Source of the DNA: Erwinia rhapontici
GTDB lineage: Bacteria; Pseudomonadota; Gammaproteobacteria; Enterobacterales; Enterobacteriaceae
Length of the DNA stretch: 64,000 nt
Reading direction: 5' to 3'
Assembly (NCBI RefSeq): GCF_012271765.1
Contig: NZ_VRKO01000010.1
Coordinates: 194,884-258,883 of the forward strand
Both the position numbers and the translations under genes were made by a program. Below, piece after piece: positions 46,791-55,504 of the stretch. Under the pieces are notes generated by a model that saw nothing but the letters and a program-made list of their open reading frames with translations, made no database searches and was not told the origin of the DNA. Within the stretch, counting starts at the first letter, position 1. Each line of letters opens with the position of its first letter.

Positions 46791-46820
46791 GTCGGCACGT
46801 AGCGCAGCCTGGTAGCGCAT
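46791..46820 (+). pseudogene. Inverted copy of the tRNA-Pro 5' half
   Basis: Thirty bases (GTCGGCACG, then TAGCGCAGCCTGGTAGCGCAT) match the intact tRNA-Pro 5' flank and 5' half (47101-47072, minus) at 29 of 30 positions. They lie on the opposite strand, 250 bases away. The match stops exactly where the 49-bp attachment repeat begins in the tRNA. No 3' half follows, so it cannot make a tRNA. Confidence 0.8.
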
Positions 46821-46903
46821 AGCGAGCTAGCGAGCGAGGGAATGTAGCAAGGCGACATTCTCAATCGTATGGGGAGGATTTGCTGGATGTACTCATGTGT
46901 GAA

Positions 46904-46961
46904 GTGCAAGGTGCAAAAAAGCGGGAGAGGGCATGTGCAATGGGGTGTTGCACATGTGCAA
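46904..46961. repeat. Clustered GTGCAA words next to the attachment site
   Basis: GTGCAA occurs at 46904, 46911, 46935 and 46956, with an inverted copy TTGCAC at 46948. CATGTGCAA/TTGCACATG (46932-46956) is a perfect 9-bp hairpin with a 7-nt loop. The spacing suggests arm-type integrase sites or iterons. Confidence 0.5.
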
Positions 46962-47021
46962 AAATCTACATAAAGTAAAGGGGCTAACCTTACGATTAAC
47001 CCCTTGACCTATCGGAGTAAT

Positions 47022-47070
47022 TTGGTCGGCACGGAGAGATTTGAACTCTCGACCCTCGCCACCCCATGAC
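47022..47070. repeat. Right attachment-site repeat within the intact tRNA
   Basis: Exact 49-base match to 40875-40923. Here it forms the 3' part of the complete tRNA-Pro gene, from the anticodon stem-loop to CCA plus one base. Confidence 0.93.
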
Positions 47071-47099
47071 GATGCGCTACCAGGCTGCGCTACGCGCCG
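47023..47099 (-). tRNA. proL: tRNA-Pro(GGG)
   Basis: A 77-nt cloverleaf with encoded CCA. The acceptor arms are CGGCGCG/CGTGCCG (one G-U), the D arm GCGC/GCGC, the anticodon stem TCGTC/GGCGA around loop ATGGGGT (anticodon GGG), and the T arm GAGAG/CTCTC with TTCAAAT loop. E. coli proL has the same anticodon and the same neighbour yejM. Its 3' part is supplied by the integrated element. Confidence 0.96.
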
Positions 47100-47111
47100 A
47101 CAGAGTCATCT

Positions 47112-47139
47112 ATATTACCCAACTGCATCCTGATTGCAA
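47112..47139 (-). promoter_or_regulatory. Putative sigma70 promoter of the tRNA-Pro gene
   Basis: On the minus strand TTGCAA (47139-47134) and TAATAT (47117-47112) are separated by 16 bases, 12 bases before the mature tRNA 5' end. Confidence 0.6.
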
Positions 47140-47174
47140 CCCGCTAACGCGTTGACTGCTCTAGATTTATACAG

Positions 47175-48926
47175 CTAATTTGCGATAAATCGTTTTTCGT
47201 CAGTGAGAACCTGTAACAACAATGCCAGCTGCGGCTTGTGATCTTTCAACGGCTGGCCCTGCAAATCCCAGGCAGCATAGCCCCCATTGTTATCCAGCGC
47301 CAGCGTCTCCTGCGGGGTGGTGATCAGCAGTTGATGATGGGTGCTGCTGGCAACCCAGTTGTGACGTCGCTGGGCAGCAAACAGATCCTCGCCCTGCGAG
47401 TAATCAACCGCTGGCGTGTTGACGTGCAGCAGGCGCTGCATCAGGGTGGTCATTATATCCTGATGATCTGTCAACTTATTGACGGTTTGCGCAGGGGTTT
47501 GCGGCCAGTGAACTACCAGAGGTACCTGCAACATTTCACGATTTCCCGGCGTGGTATCGCCTTCCAGCACCACGCCGTGTTGGGCGGTGATCACCACCAC
47601 GGTGTTCGCCAGTAATCCTTTTTGTTCCAGGGTCGTCAGCACCGTCTGGATCTGCTGGTCTACACTGGCCGCGGCGCGATTGTAGTGACGAGCGCTCTGC
47701 TTATCGGCGCTATCACTGCTGTCAGACGTCGACAACGACAGGTAGGAGAACCACGGCGTCCCTTCGTTTTTATGTCCGTCCAGCCAGCGCTGCCACTGAC
47801 GGGTGGTATCCGCATTCGACTGGCTCTGCGATGTCGGTAAAGAGAAGTCGGTGAGCAGGGCCTGGCGATACAGCGGCGAGTTGAAACCGTCGCTGGCAAA
47901 CAGACCCAGTTGGTAACCCTGTTGCCCCAACGCCGTGATCAGCGTTGAGGGAATACGCGATGACAGCACGCCATCCATATAGCTTGGTGAGATGCCGTAG
48001 AACAGGCCAAATAATCCACTGTCTTCCGTAGCGCCTGAGCTGAAATGCTGGCTGAAGCGCACGTTACTTTCGGCAAAACGTGTCAGGTTGGGCAATGATT
48101 TCGCCATCGATGCTTCATTCAGCCCATCAACGGTAATCACCAGCAGGTTGTTACGCGTGCCTTTATCACTGAAGGTGATATCGCTGAGCGGATAAGCGAC
48201 TGACACGGCTTCAGGGTTACCCTGTTGTACCAGGCGGCGTTGATATTCCTGAGCATCCAGCAGGCCGTGCTTCTCAAGGAAGCGTCGCGCGGTCATCGGA
48301 TAAGAGAGCGGCAGGTTCGAGCGCTGCATAGTGATTGGACGGTAGAAATTGGCATCCGCCCAGATGTACATCAGGTGGCTGGCAAAGAAGGCGCTGATAA
48401 ACAGCCCGGCCAGGGGTTTACCAAAGCTGCGACGGTTCAGACTGCGCAGTTTCTGCCAGCTCCAGGTGGCAAACAGCATCTCCACCAGGAAGATGACCGG
48501 TACGCTGATAAACATCAGTTGCCAGTCACGGGCCATCTCACTTTGGTCGGGGTTCACCACCAGCTCCCAGACGACCGGGTTCAGGTGCAGGTGGAAGCGG
48601 GAAAACACCGCGCTATCCACCAGAACCAGCGTCAGCCCGGCAGTCGCGATAATCGCAGAGAGAAAGCGCAGCAGGCGCTGCGACATCACCACAAAGGTCA
48701 GTGGAAATATAATCAGCAGATAGGCAGCGAAAACAATAAAGCTGAAATGGCCAATCCAGCTGCTGAATGAGTAGATGCGACCGGCCAGCGAGGCTGGCCA
48801 GTCGGAGACAAACAGGTAACGGCTACCCAGAATAAGCGCAAAGATGATGTTAAACAGGGCGAACCAATGCCCCCAGCTAATCATCTGGGACACTTTTTCA
48901 CGGTAGCGCTGTCGATTTGTTACCAT
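47175..48926 (-). CDS. yejM: YejM/PbgA/LapC, envelope LPS-homeostasis regulator
   Basis: This 583-residue essential inner-membrane protein has five N-terminal membrane helices (for example WFALFNIIFALILGSRYLFV and FSFIVFAAYLLIIFPLTFVV). A periplasmic sulfatase/alkaline-phosphatase-like domain follows (LVITVDGLNEASM, SGATEDSGLFGLFYGISPSY, ITAQHGVVLEG). In E. coli it senses periplasmic LPS and restrains LapB/FtsH degradation of LpxC. Several metal-site residues of true sulfatases are absent, as known for the family. It is 21 bases after yejL, as in E. coli. Confidence 0.95.
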   Translation of the reverse strand: MVTNRQRYREKVSQMISWGHWFALFNIIFALILGSRYLFVSDWPASLAGRIYSFSSWIGHFSFIVFAAYLLIIFPLTFVVMSQRLLRFLSAIIATAGLTLVLVDSAVFSRFHLHLNPVVWELVVNPDQSEMARDWQLMFISVPVIFLVEMLFATWSWQKLRSLNRRSFGKPLAGLFISAFFASHLMYIWADANFYRPITMQRSNLPLSYPMTARRFLEKHGLLDAQEYQRRLVQQGNPEAVSVAYPLSDITFSDKGTRNNLLVITVDGLNEASMAKSLPNLTRFAESNVRFSQHFSSGATEDSGLFGLFYGISPSYMDGVLSSRIPSTLITALGQQGYQLGLFASDGFNSPLYRQALLTDFSLPTSQSQSNADTTRQWQRWLDGHKNEGTPWFSYLSLSTSDSSDSADKQSARHYNRAAASVDQQIQTVLTTLEQKGLLANTVVVITAQHGVVLEGDTTPGNREMLQVPLVVHWPQTPAQTVNKLTDHQDIMTTLMQRLLHVNTPAVDYSQGEDLFAAQRRHNWVASSTHHQLLITTPQETLALDNNGGYAAWDLQGQPLKDHKPQLALLLQVLTDEKRFIAN

Positions 48927-48947
48927 ATCGGAATCAGGATCATCTCA

Positions 48948-49175
48948 TCAGTGGGCTTGGTCATCGCGTACCGACGCCTGCAGGGCATCGGCAAACGAAC
49001 GTGCCATTGCCTGGCGCTGTGCCGGTGACACGCTGGTGTTAAGTAAGTTGGTCACCATATTCCCCAATACCATCAGGGAAAGATCGGTTGGGGTCTGGTT
49101 TGATTCCAGAACCTGGACCATTTCTGCGAGGATCTTCTCCACGCGCTCGTTGCTGTAGCGGGATGATTGTGCCAT
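48948..49175 (-). CDS. yejL: YejL family protein (DUF1414)
   Basis: A 75-residue small helical protein, the same length as E. coli YejL and nearly identical in the core [20 protein letters not shown]. The start at 49175 ([15 protein letters not shown]) is fixed by that alignment. It is divergent from yejK and cotranscribed with yejM. The function is unknown. Confidence 0.93.
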   Translation of the reverse strand: MAQSSRYSNERVEKILAEMVQVLESNQTPTDLSLMVLGNMVTNLLNTSVSPAQRQAMARSFADALQASVRDDQAH

Positions 49176-49344
49176 AACGTCAATTTTATACTGAGGTTTA
49201 AAGGGCGCTATCTTACCGTAAGAACGTGCTTTTTTCTGCATTTTTATCGTAATGACGCGCGAATGAACTGTGCATCGTTCTGACAGTTGATCGTAAAGTC
49301 GCACAGTGATTGAATACGCGCCTGTGCTTAAAGGAGAGTTTACC

Positions 49345-50349
49345 ATGAGTCTGGATATCACCCAGATTGCCCTTCACCAGATGATCAAGCGTGACGAACA
49401 GACGCTGGAGCTGGTGCTGCGAGATTCACTGTTACCGTCCAACGCGCCCGTGACGGCAATGATGGAAGAGCTGCATCGCGTTTACAGTGCCAAGAGCAAA
49501 GCCTATGGCCTGTTTAATGAAGAGAGCGAACTCGCCGATGCATTACGCAACTGTCGTAAGGGCGAGAATGATTTCCTGGCGTTTAGCCGCGCCGCCAGTG
49601 CACGCCTGCGCGATGAGCTAAGCAAGTATCCGTTCGCAGAGGGTGGCGTGGTGTTATTCGGTCACTATCGCTATCTGGCGGTTGAGTATTTGCTGATTGC
49701 GGTACTGAACAGCCAGAACAGCATGCGTGTTAACGAAGAGCTGGATATCAGCACGACCCACTATCTGGACATCAATCATGCCGATATCGTGGCTCGCATC
49801 GATCTGACCGAGTGGGAAACCAACCCGGAATCGACTCGTTACCTGACCTTCCTGCGTGGGCGGGTGGGGCGTAAAGTGGCTGATTTCTTTATGGACTTCC
49901 TCGGTGCCAGCGTGGGCCTGGATACAAAAGCGCAGAACCGTGGCCTGCTACAGGCGGTGGATGACTACTGTGCCGAAGCCAGCCTCGATAAAAATGAGCG
50001 GCAAAACTACCGCCAGCAGGTTTCCACTTATTGCAACGAGCAGCTTAAATCCGGTGAAGAGATTGAACTGGAAGGCCTGTCGAATGAGCTGGCCCCGCTG
50101 GGAGACAAAACCTTCCAGGCCTTTACTCAGGAACAGGGTTACGAGCTGGAAGAGAGCTTCCCGGCAGACCGCAGTACGCTGCGCCAGTTGACCAAATTTG
50201 CCGGCAGCGGCGGCGGGCTGACGATCAACTTTGACGCAATGCTGTTAGGTGAACGTATCTTCTGGGATCCGACCACTGACACGCTGACCATTAAAGGGAC
50301 ACCGCCTAACCTGCGCGACCAGTTGCAGCGCCGTACCAGCGGAAAATAG
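49345..50349 (+). CDS. yejK: Nucleoid-associated protein YejK/NdpA
   Basis: This 334-residue protein belongs to the 37-kDa nucleoid-associated protein family. The start [20 protein letters not shown] at 49345 has AAGGAGAG upstream and matches the E. coli N-terminus. The core includes [20 protein letters not shown] and [20 protein letters not shown]. It is divergent from yejL-yejM and is followed by a bidirectional terminator shared with rplY. Confidence 0.94.
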   Translation: MSLDITQIALHQMIKRDEQTLELVLRDSLLPSNAPVTAMMEELHRVYSAKSKAYGLFNEESELADALRNCRKGENDFLAFSRAASARLRDELSKYPFAEGGVVLFGHYRYLAVEYLLIAVLNSQNSMRVNEELDISTTHYLDINHADIVARIDLTEWETNPESTRYLTFLRGRVGRKVADFFMDFLGASVGLDTKAQNRGLLQAVDDYCAEASLDKNERQNYRQQVSTYCNEQLKSGEEIELEGLSNELAPLGDKTFQAFTQEQGYELEESFPADRSTLRQLTKFAGSGGGLTINFDAMLLGERIFWDPTTDTLTIKGTPPNLRDQLQRRTSGK

Positions 50350-50352
50350 ACG

Positions 50353-50384
50353 AAAAAAAACGCCGCATTAAGCGGCGTTTTTTT
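50353..50384. terminator. Bidirectional terminator between yejK and rplY
   Basis: AAAAAAAACGCCGC-ATTAA-GCGGCGTTTTTTT: a 6-bp GC stem extended by A/T tracts on both sides serves both convergent genes. Confidence 0.9.
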
Positions 50385-50406
50385 CACATCTAAAACGAAC
50401 GGGCGA

Positions 50407-50691
50407 TTAAGCGCGAACGAAGTCGATGTGGTGCAGTTTTGGCTTGAACGGGTGACGCTGAACAGCCTGCACTTTTACTTTAGTTTCTTTGCCATCAACA
50501 ACCAGGGTCAGAACTTCGTCGTAGAAACCAGGCTTCGCCTGCAGGTTCATAACAGAGTCGTGGTCCAGTTCGATAGCAACAGCTGCTTCATTTCCGCCAT
50601 AGATGATGGCTGGGAATTTGTTAGCTAAACGCAGGCGGCGGCTCGCACCCTTGCCCTGCTCTTTACGAGCTTCAACATTAATAGTGAACAT
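50407..50691 (-). CDS. rplY: 50S ribosomal protein L25
   Basis: The 94-residue short L25, a 5S-rRNA-binding protein ([20 protein letters not shown], ending [15 protein letters not shown]), has the same length as E. coli L25 and no Ctc extension. It is transcribed alone from a clear promoter 98 bases upstream of its start and ends at the shared terminator. Confidence 0.97.
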   Translation of the reverse strand: MFTINVEARKEQGKGASRRLRLANKFPAIIYGGNEAAVAIELDHDSVMNLQAKPGFYDEVLTLVVDGKETKVKVQAVQRHPFKPKLHHIDFVRA

Positions 50692-50788
50692 TTTTAAGTC
50701 TCTTCAAGTTTTATTCCTGCTACAGGCGACCCAGCAACAGGTGGATTGTTCAGCTTTTATCCGGCAAAGCCAGTTAAAAGCGGGCGGA

Positions 50789-50817
50789 ATTATACCCGGG
50801 TTTGCCTTTTCAGGCAA
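50789..50817 (-). promoter_or_regulatory. Sigma70 promoter of rplY
   Basis: On the minus strand TTGCCT (50817-50812), a 17-base spacer and a perfect TATAAT (50794-50789), between radD and rplY. Confidence 0.75.
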
Positions 50818-50861
50818 TGTATTAAGTCGGAAAGCAGAGCAGGAGCGGCAATCCGTCTGTT

Positions 50862-52616
50862 TTAACGTAATTCGTTGGCCCGGCGGAAACGTCCCTGGTA
50901 ATCAAACACTTTCTCGCGCACTTGCCAGTAATGGCGCTGTTTACGCGCGACGACGAAATCGGGATGACGCAGCAGCGGCTGAAGCGCAATGATATCGGCA
51001 GCGCTCTTCCAGCCCAGCGGTACGCCGGGTGCACGTTGATGCGGGCGCAGAAATAGCTGCTCAAAGGCGGTGCGCTGCGCCGGGGTTTTTAAACGAAAGC
51101 GCTCGCTGACTTCGGTCGCTTCTTCATCGAAGTAACGCACCTTCAGCCATTCGCCCTGGTCGTCGCTCCCGCTCTCCAGCACCATCGCCGCACAGCGCAG
51201 CACCAGCGCATCTTTCAGTTTCAGTGCGGCTTTCAGCATATCGTCAGGGTCAACAAGGATTGCATCACACTCCCGGCAGCGGCGTGCGGCAATATCATTT
51301 TCAGCATGACAGTGTGGGCAGTTTTTAAAGCGAAAACGGTAATCACACTGTTCACGCAGCCCGTCATCATCCTCCAGCACGCCCTGGCAGCGACGGCCAA
51401 AATGTTCGATAAGGGTGCCATCCTGAGTGGTTTTACCCCAGAAGGTATTGGCAAAACCACAGCCAGGGCAGAAAACCTGCACCGGCTGATTATCACTTTT
51501 ACCCTTGGGCGCACCGACTTCCGGGGTAAAAATATCGTGGGGGTTACCGGCATAGTCGAGGATCAGACAGTCTGTTTTACCAGGGCTGAGCCGCAGCCCG
51601 CGTCCGACAATTTGTTGATACAGGCTGACTGACTCGGTGGGGCGCAGAATAGCGATAAGATCAACATGCGGGGCATCAAACCCTGTCGTCAGCACCGACA
51701 CATTGACCATATACCGCAGTTCACGTGCTTTAAATGCGGCGATCAGCGCGTCACGCTCGGCAGCCGGCGTGCCCGCGCTGATCAGCGCTTTACTGCCCGG
51801 CAGCAATCCGAGCACTTCACGCGCATGGTCGACCGTGGCGGCGAAAATCATCACGCCTTCCCGCTGTTGGGCAAATTCAACAATCTGCTGGATAATGTGC
51901 GGCGTAATACGCTGTTGCTGTTTCAGTTCACGGTTGAGATCCGCCTCGCTGAACAGGCCGTTTTCCTGCGCCTGTAAACGACTGAAATCATACTGCACCA
52001 CGGGCATATCCAGCCGCTCAGGCGGCACCAGAAAGCCGTGTTTGATCATATAGCGCAGCGGTAGCTCATAGATGCAGTCGCGAAAGAAGGCGCGTTCGTC
52101 GCCTCTGACCATGCCGTGATAATGGAACTGATAAATCCAGCCTTTGCCCAGGCGATACGGCGTGGCCGTCAGGCCCAGCAGCCGGAGCTGCGGATTATGC
52201 TGGCGCAGCTGATTGATAATTTGCTGGTACTGGCTGTCGTCGGCATCGCTGATGCGGTGGCATTCGTCGATAATCAGCAGCGAAAATTCGGCACTGAACT
52301 GCGCCAGATTTCGTGCTACTGACTGCACGCTACCAAACACCACCTTGGCATGGCTCTCTTTACGTTGCAGCCCGGCGGCAAAGATATCGGCCTCCAGCCC
52401 ATATGCCTGATATTTACTGTGGTTCTGCGCCACCAGCTCTTTCACGTGGGCCAGCACCAGCACGCGCCCGCGTGCGACCCGTGCCAGTTCTGCAATCACC
52501 AGGCTTTTACCGGCTCCGGTAGGCAGTACAATGACCGCAGGTTGCGACGTGTGGCGGAAATAGCGGATGGTGGCATCCACGGCTTCCTGCTGATAGGGAC
52601 GTAGGGTGAACGACAT
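50862..52616 (-). CDS. radD: RadD (YejH) superfamily 2 repair helicase
   Basis: This 584-residue ATPase helps recombination intermediates resolve after DNA breaks in E. coli. Motifs seen are [52 protein letters not shown] and [16 protein letters not shown] zinc-binding Cys array follows at about residues 365-450 (CPGCGF, CPHC, CREC). The length matches E. coli (586). It is divergent from rsuA across 189 bp. Confidence 0.95.
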   Translation of the reverse strand: MSFTLRPYQQEAVDATIRYFRHTSQPAVIVLPTGAGKSLVIAELARVARGRVLVLAHVKELVAQNHSKYQAYGLEADIFAAGLQRKESHAKVVFGSVQSVARNLAQFSAEFSLLIIDECHRISDADDSQYQQIINQLRQHNPQLRLLGLTATPYRLGKGWIYQFHYHGMVRGDERAFFRDCIYELPLRYMIKHGFLVPPERLDMPVVQYDFSRLQAQENGLFSEADLNRELKQQQRITPHIIQQIVEFAQQREGVMIFAATVDHAREVLGLLPGSKALISAGTPAAERDALIAAFKARELRYMVNVSVLTTGFDAPHVDLIAILRPTESVSLYQQIVGRGLRLSPGKTDCLILDYAGNPHDIFTPEVGAPKGKSDNQPVQVFCPGCGFANTFWGKTTQDGTLIEHFGRRCQGVLEDDDGLREQCDYRFRFKNCPHCHAENDIAARRCRECDAILVDPDDMLKAALKLKDALVLRCAAMVLESGSDDQGEWLKVRYFDEEATEVSERFRLKTPAQRTAFEQLFLRPHQRAPGVPLGWKSAADIIALQPLLRHPDFVVARKQRHYWQVREKVFDYQGRFRRANELR

Positions 52617-52805
52617 GAAGACCTGTAAAGCAGCAATAAAGGGACATTATGCCATGAAAGCGCCATAAGAATACGATCCCCTCTGTGCCTCAGCCCCTTC
52701 TGCCGCTATACTCCCTGTTCCATTCCGGATGAGCGTTCTGCGCCACATCAAAAGACGATTATCGTCAGTTTCCACTCCAAACTAATTACAGGCAGTGCAG
52801 AGTTA

Positions 52806-53510
52806 ATGCGACTTGATAAATTTATATCCCAGCAACTGGAAGTCAGCCGTGTCATCGCCGGGCGTGAGATTCGTGCAAAGAAAGTGACCGTAGACGGTGA
52901 CGTTGTACGCGATAGTGCATTTAAACTGAGCCCGGACAGCGCGGTTGAATATGATGGCAATCCGCTGCAACAGCAGCATGGCCCGCGCTACTTTATGCTG
53001 AATAAGCCGGTCGGTTATGTCTGTTCCACTGAGGATCCCGATCACCCGACGGTGCTGTTCTTCCTTGAAGAACCTTCCGCCTGGAAGCTGCATGCCGCCG
53101 GGCGTCTGGATATTGATACTACCGGTCTGGTGCTGATGACCGATGATGGTCAGTGGTCCCACCGCATCACGTCTCCGCGCCATCACTGTGAAAAAACCTA
53201 TCTGGTGACGCTGGAATCTCCGCTCAGTGACGATACCGCACAGCAGTTTGCTGACGGCGTTCAGCTGCACAATGAGAAGACGCTGACCAAACCTGCTACG
53301 CTGGAAGTGATTGATCCGCATCAGGTACGTCTGACCATCAGCGAAGGGCGCTATCACCAGGTAAAACGTATGTTTGCCGCGGTGGGGAACCACGTCGTGG
53401 GGCTGCATCGTGAACGTATTGGTGCGATTGCGCTCGATACAGAGATGGAACCCGGTGAGTATCGTCCTTTAACCGCAGAAGAAATTGCCAGCGTCGGACT
53501 GACGCGTTAG
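52806..53510 (+). CDS. rsuA: 16S rRNA pseudouridine(516) synthase RsuA
   Basis: This 234-residue synthase isomerises U516 of 16S rRNA. It has an N-terminal S4 RNA-binding domain ([20 protein letters not shown]), then the catalytic motif [19 protein letters not shown] with the nucleophile Asp, and late motif [18 protein letters not shown]. It is followed 30 bases later by bcr, as in E. coli. Confidence 0.95.
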   Translation: MRLDKFISQQLEVSRVIAGREIRAKKVTVDGDVVRDSAFKLSPDSAVEYDGNPLQQQHGPRYFMLNKPVGYVCSTEDPDHPTVLFFLEEPSAWKLHAAGRLDIDTTGLVLMTDDGQWSHRITSPRHHCEKTYLVTLESPLSDDTAQQFADGVQLHNEKTLTKPATLEVIDPHQVRLTISEGRYHQVKRMFAAVGNHVVGLHRERIGAIALDTEMEPGEYRPLTAEEIASVGLTR

Positions 53511-53540
53511 TGAATTTTTGTCCAGCAGAGGGGCAGGTGA

Positions 53541-54743
53541 GTGGCAAAAGATAAGAATTCCTCCATGGGACTGGTGGTGATCCTCGGGCTGCTGGCGATG
53601 CTTATGCCGCTGTCGATCGATATGTATCTTCCTGCCTTACCGCAGATTGCCCGCGAATTCGCGGTGTCAGCGGGCAGCGTACAGATGACGCTGAACGCGT
53701 ATATTCTCGGTTTTGCCCTGGGTCAGCTGGTCTACGGGCCGCTGGCTGACAGCTTTGGCCGCAAACCGGTGATTGCGGCAGGAACGCTGATTTTTGCTAT
53801 TGCGGCTGCCGCCTGTGCTCTGGCGCAGACTATCGATCAGTTGATCACACTGCGTTTTCTGCACGGCCTGTCGGCGGCGGCGGGCAGCGTGGTGATCAGT
53901 GCACTGATGCGTGACAGCTACTCGAAAGAGGAGTTTTCCCGCATGATGTCCTTTGTCATGCTGGTCACCACCATTGCACCCCTGCTGGCACCGATTGTTG
54001 GGGGCTGGATGCTGCTGATCTGGAGCTGGCATGCCATTTTCTGGACCATCTCGGCGGCAGCGGTGGTCACCACGCTGCTGGTGGTGACCCAAATCAAAGA
54101 GACGTTGCCGAAGGACAAACGGCAACCGTTCAGCCTGCGTACCACGTTGCGTAACTTCCTCTCTCTGTTTCGTCACAAGCGGGTGTTCAGCTATATGCTG
54201 GCCAGTGGATTCTCGTTCGCCGGGTTGTTCTCATTTCTGAACGTCGGGCCGTTTGTCTATATCGAGCTGAACCATATTTCGCCGCAGGATTTTGGTTATT
54301 ATTTTGCGCTGAACGTGGTGTTTCTGTTCCTGATGACGCTGCTAAACAGCCGTTGCGTGCGCCGCTTTGGTCCGCTGGTGATGTTCCGTTTTGGGCTGTT
54401 AATCCAGTTCTCGATGGGCGTCTGGCTGGTGGTGGTGAGTGCGCTGAATCTTGGTTTTATACCACTGGTGTTCGGCGTGGCGATGTTTATCGGCTGCGTG
54501 GCAATGGTCTCGTCTAATGCGATGGCGGTGATTCTGGAAGAATTTCCGCATATGGCAGGAACCGCCTCCTCGCTGGCGGGTACGCTACGCTTCGGCGTGG
54601 GCGCGCTGGCAGGCGCACTGCTCTCCACGATTACGTTCACCAGCGCGTGGCCCATGGTCAGCGCCATCTTTATCTGCGCCACCACGTCCATCTTGTTGTT
54701 TATCTACGCTTCGCGACCGCGCAAATCTGTCCCTGCGGGCTGA
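53541..54743 (+). CDS. bcr: Bcr/CflA-family drug efflux transporter
   Basis: A 400-residue 12-helix MFS proton antiporter linked to bicyclomycin and sulfonamide export. A GTG start is used at 53541 after GAGGGGCAG. Key features are [11 protein letters not shown] in TM1, [13 protein letters not shown] (motif A), [15 protein letters not shown] and [14 protein letters not shown]. It is likely cotranscribed with rsuA. Confidence 0.93.
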   Translation: MAKDKNSSMGLVVILGLLAMLMPLSIDMYLPALPQIAREFAVSAGSVQMTLNAYILGFALGQLVYGPLADSFGRKPVIAAGTLIFAIAAAACALAQTIDQLITLRFLHGLSAAAGSVVISALMRDSYSKEEFSRMMSFVMLVTTIAPLLAPIVGGWMLLIWSWHAIFWTISAAAVVTTLLVVTQIKETLPKDKRQPFSLRTTLRNFLSLFRHKRVFSYMLASGFSFAGLFSFLNVGPFVYIELNHISPQDFGYYFALNVVFLFLMTLLNSRCVRRFGPLVMFRFGLLIQFSMGVWLVVVSALNLGFIPLVFGVAMFIGCVAMVSSNAMAVILEEFPHMAGTASSLAGTLRFGVGALAGALLSTITFTSAWPMVSAIFICATTSILLFIYASRPRKSVPAG

Positions 54744-55146
54744 CGAGTCGTGTAGGGCCGATCATGTGTTGCGATCGGCCCGTGCGAAAAATGTCTCCCG
54801 GCGTAATGACAACCCTCTCTCACCCCACTGGCTCCCCAAATCTCGCCTCCCGGCCTAAAAACCCTGCTCAGGATGTTGATTTTTTGTAAAAAAATTTCCA
54901 TAAAAAAGTAACAACATTGCAGCGAAAACGGTTGTTATCACCCGGCGAACGCGGTAAATATAACGAATAAATGAGAGACATCTCTCAAAAATGGGGCCGG
55001 ATACGTGATTTTTCATGTCAGCCGATGCTCTGACACAGGGTAAATAGTTCCAGTAATTAACAGGTTAATCTGTTAGCGAGAATTGATGATTTACCTTGTG
55101 AATTATTTGTGAAAATATTGTTTAAAAATCGCTCTGGGGAGCTCTG
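54744..55146. other. Gap with an intergenic palindrome and yejG leader
   Basis: A palindrome GGGCCGATC/GATCGGCCC (54755-54781), framed by GTA and GTG, is similar in layout to the units at 32.9 kb and may close the bcr transcript. To its right the sequence turns AT-rich, with TAACAG-GTTAAT-CTGTTA (55058-55075) and probable promoter elements of yejG. No gene is seen. Confidence 0.5.
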
Positions 55147-55491
55147 GTGAATACGTTACAACATTCAGTGGTACATCGACTGCCGCAACGCTATCACTGG
55201 TGTGCCGGCCCGGTCGGACAGGTCATTGAAGCACAGACCCTTAACGGTCTGAACGGCGATGACGATCTTATCGGGTTGCGCCTGCTGAGCCATAGCGGCG
55301 AGTCGGCATGGGAAACCATGCAGAAGATTGAGTCGGCGCTCGCGGAAATTCAGTTGGTATGTTCGGTGGTCGAGTGGGAAGGGGAACCTTGTCTCTTTGT
55401 TCATCGTGATGATGAATGCGCAGCAACCTGCCGACTGAAAAGTTTCGGCGTGGGTATTGCCGAACCTTTTCTTAGCGACCGCAGTGCCTGA
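55147..55491 (+). CDS. yejG: YejG family protein
   Basis: A 114-residue conserved enterobacterial protein, the same length as E. coli YejG, with shared VHRLPQRYHW, EGEPCLFVHRDDECAATCRL and FGVGIAEPF. It starts with GTG at 55147 after GGGGAG. It is convergent with yejF, 13 bases away. Its biochemical role is not established. Confidence 0.92.
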   Translation: MNTLQHSVVHRLPQRYHWCAGPVGQVIEAQTLNGLNGDDDLIGLRLLSHSGESAWETMQKIESALAEIQLVCSVVEWEGEPCLFVHRDDECAATCRLKSFGVGIAEPFLSDRSA

Positions 55492-55504
55492 TCGCCATTC
55501 AGCG

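Larger units (their letters stand above)
46418..47021. other. Structured non-coding right end of the element
   Basis: About 600 bases contain a terminator (46534-46557), C-rich runs near 46630, a tRNA-Pro 5'-half copy (46791-46820), clustered GTGCAA words with a 9-bp hairpin (46904-46961) and a 10-bp hairpin with one mismatch (46978-47005) abutting the attachment repeat. No coding frame is convincing. This layout is what one expects of an attachment region with integrase/excisionase binding sites. Confidence 0.55.
40875..47070. mobile_element. 6.1-kb integrated element at tRNA-Pro(GGG)
   Basis: Exact 49-bp direct repeats (40875-40923 and 47022-47070) flank a low-GC segment with a tyrosine integrase just inside the left repeat. 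The right repeat is the 3' part of the intact tRNA-Pro, from anticodon loop to CCA end, so integration used the tRNA as attB and rebuilt it. Cargo: a DUF4062 gene (minus), then six small or unknown genes (plus) between long structured non-coding stretches. No capsid, portal, terminase, relaxase or P4-type primase was recognised, so the element is a minimal island, a satellite-like element or a decayed prophage. The integrase lies at the end away from the intact tRNA. Confidence 0.9.

Noticed and set aside
46793..46865. A second functional tRNA gene
   Set aside because: Only the 5' half matches; no T arm or acceptor 3' strand follows.
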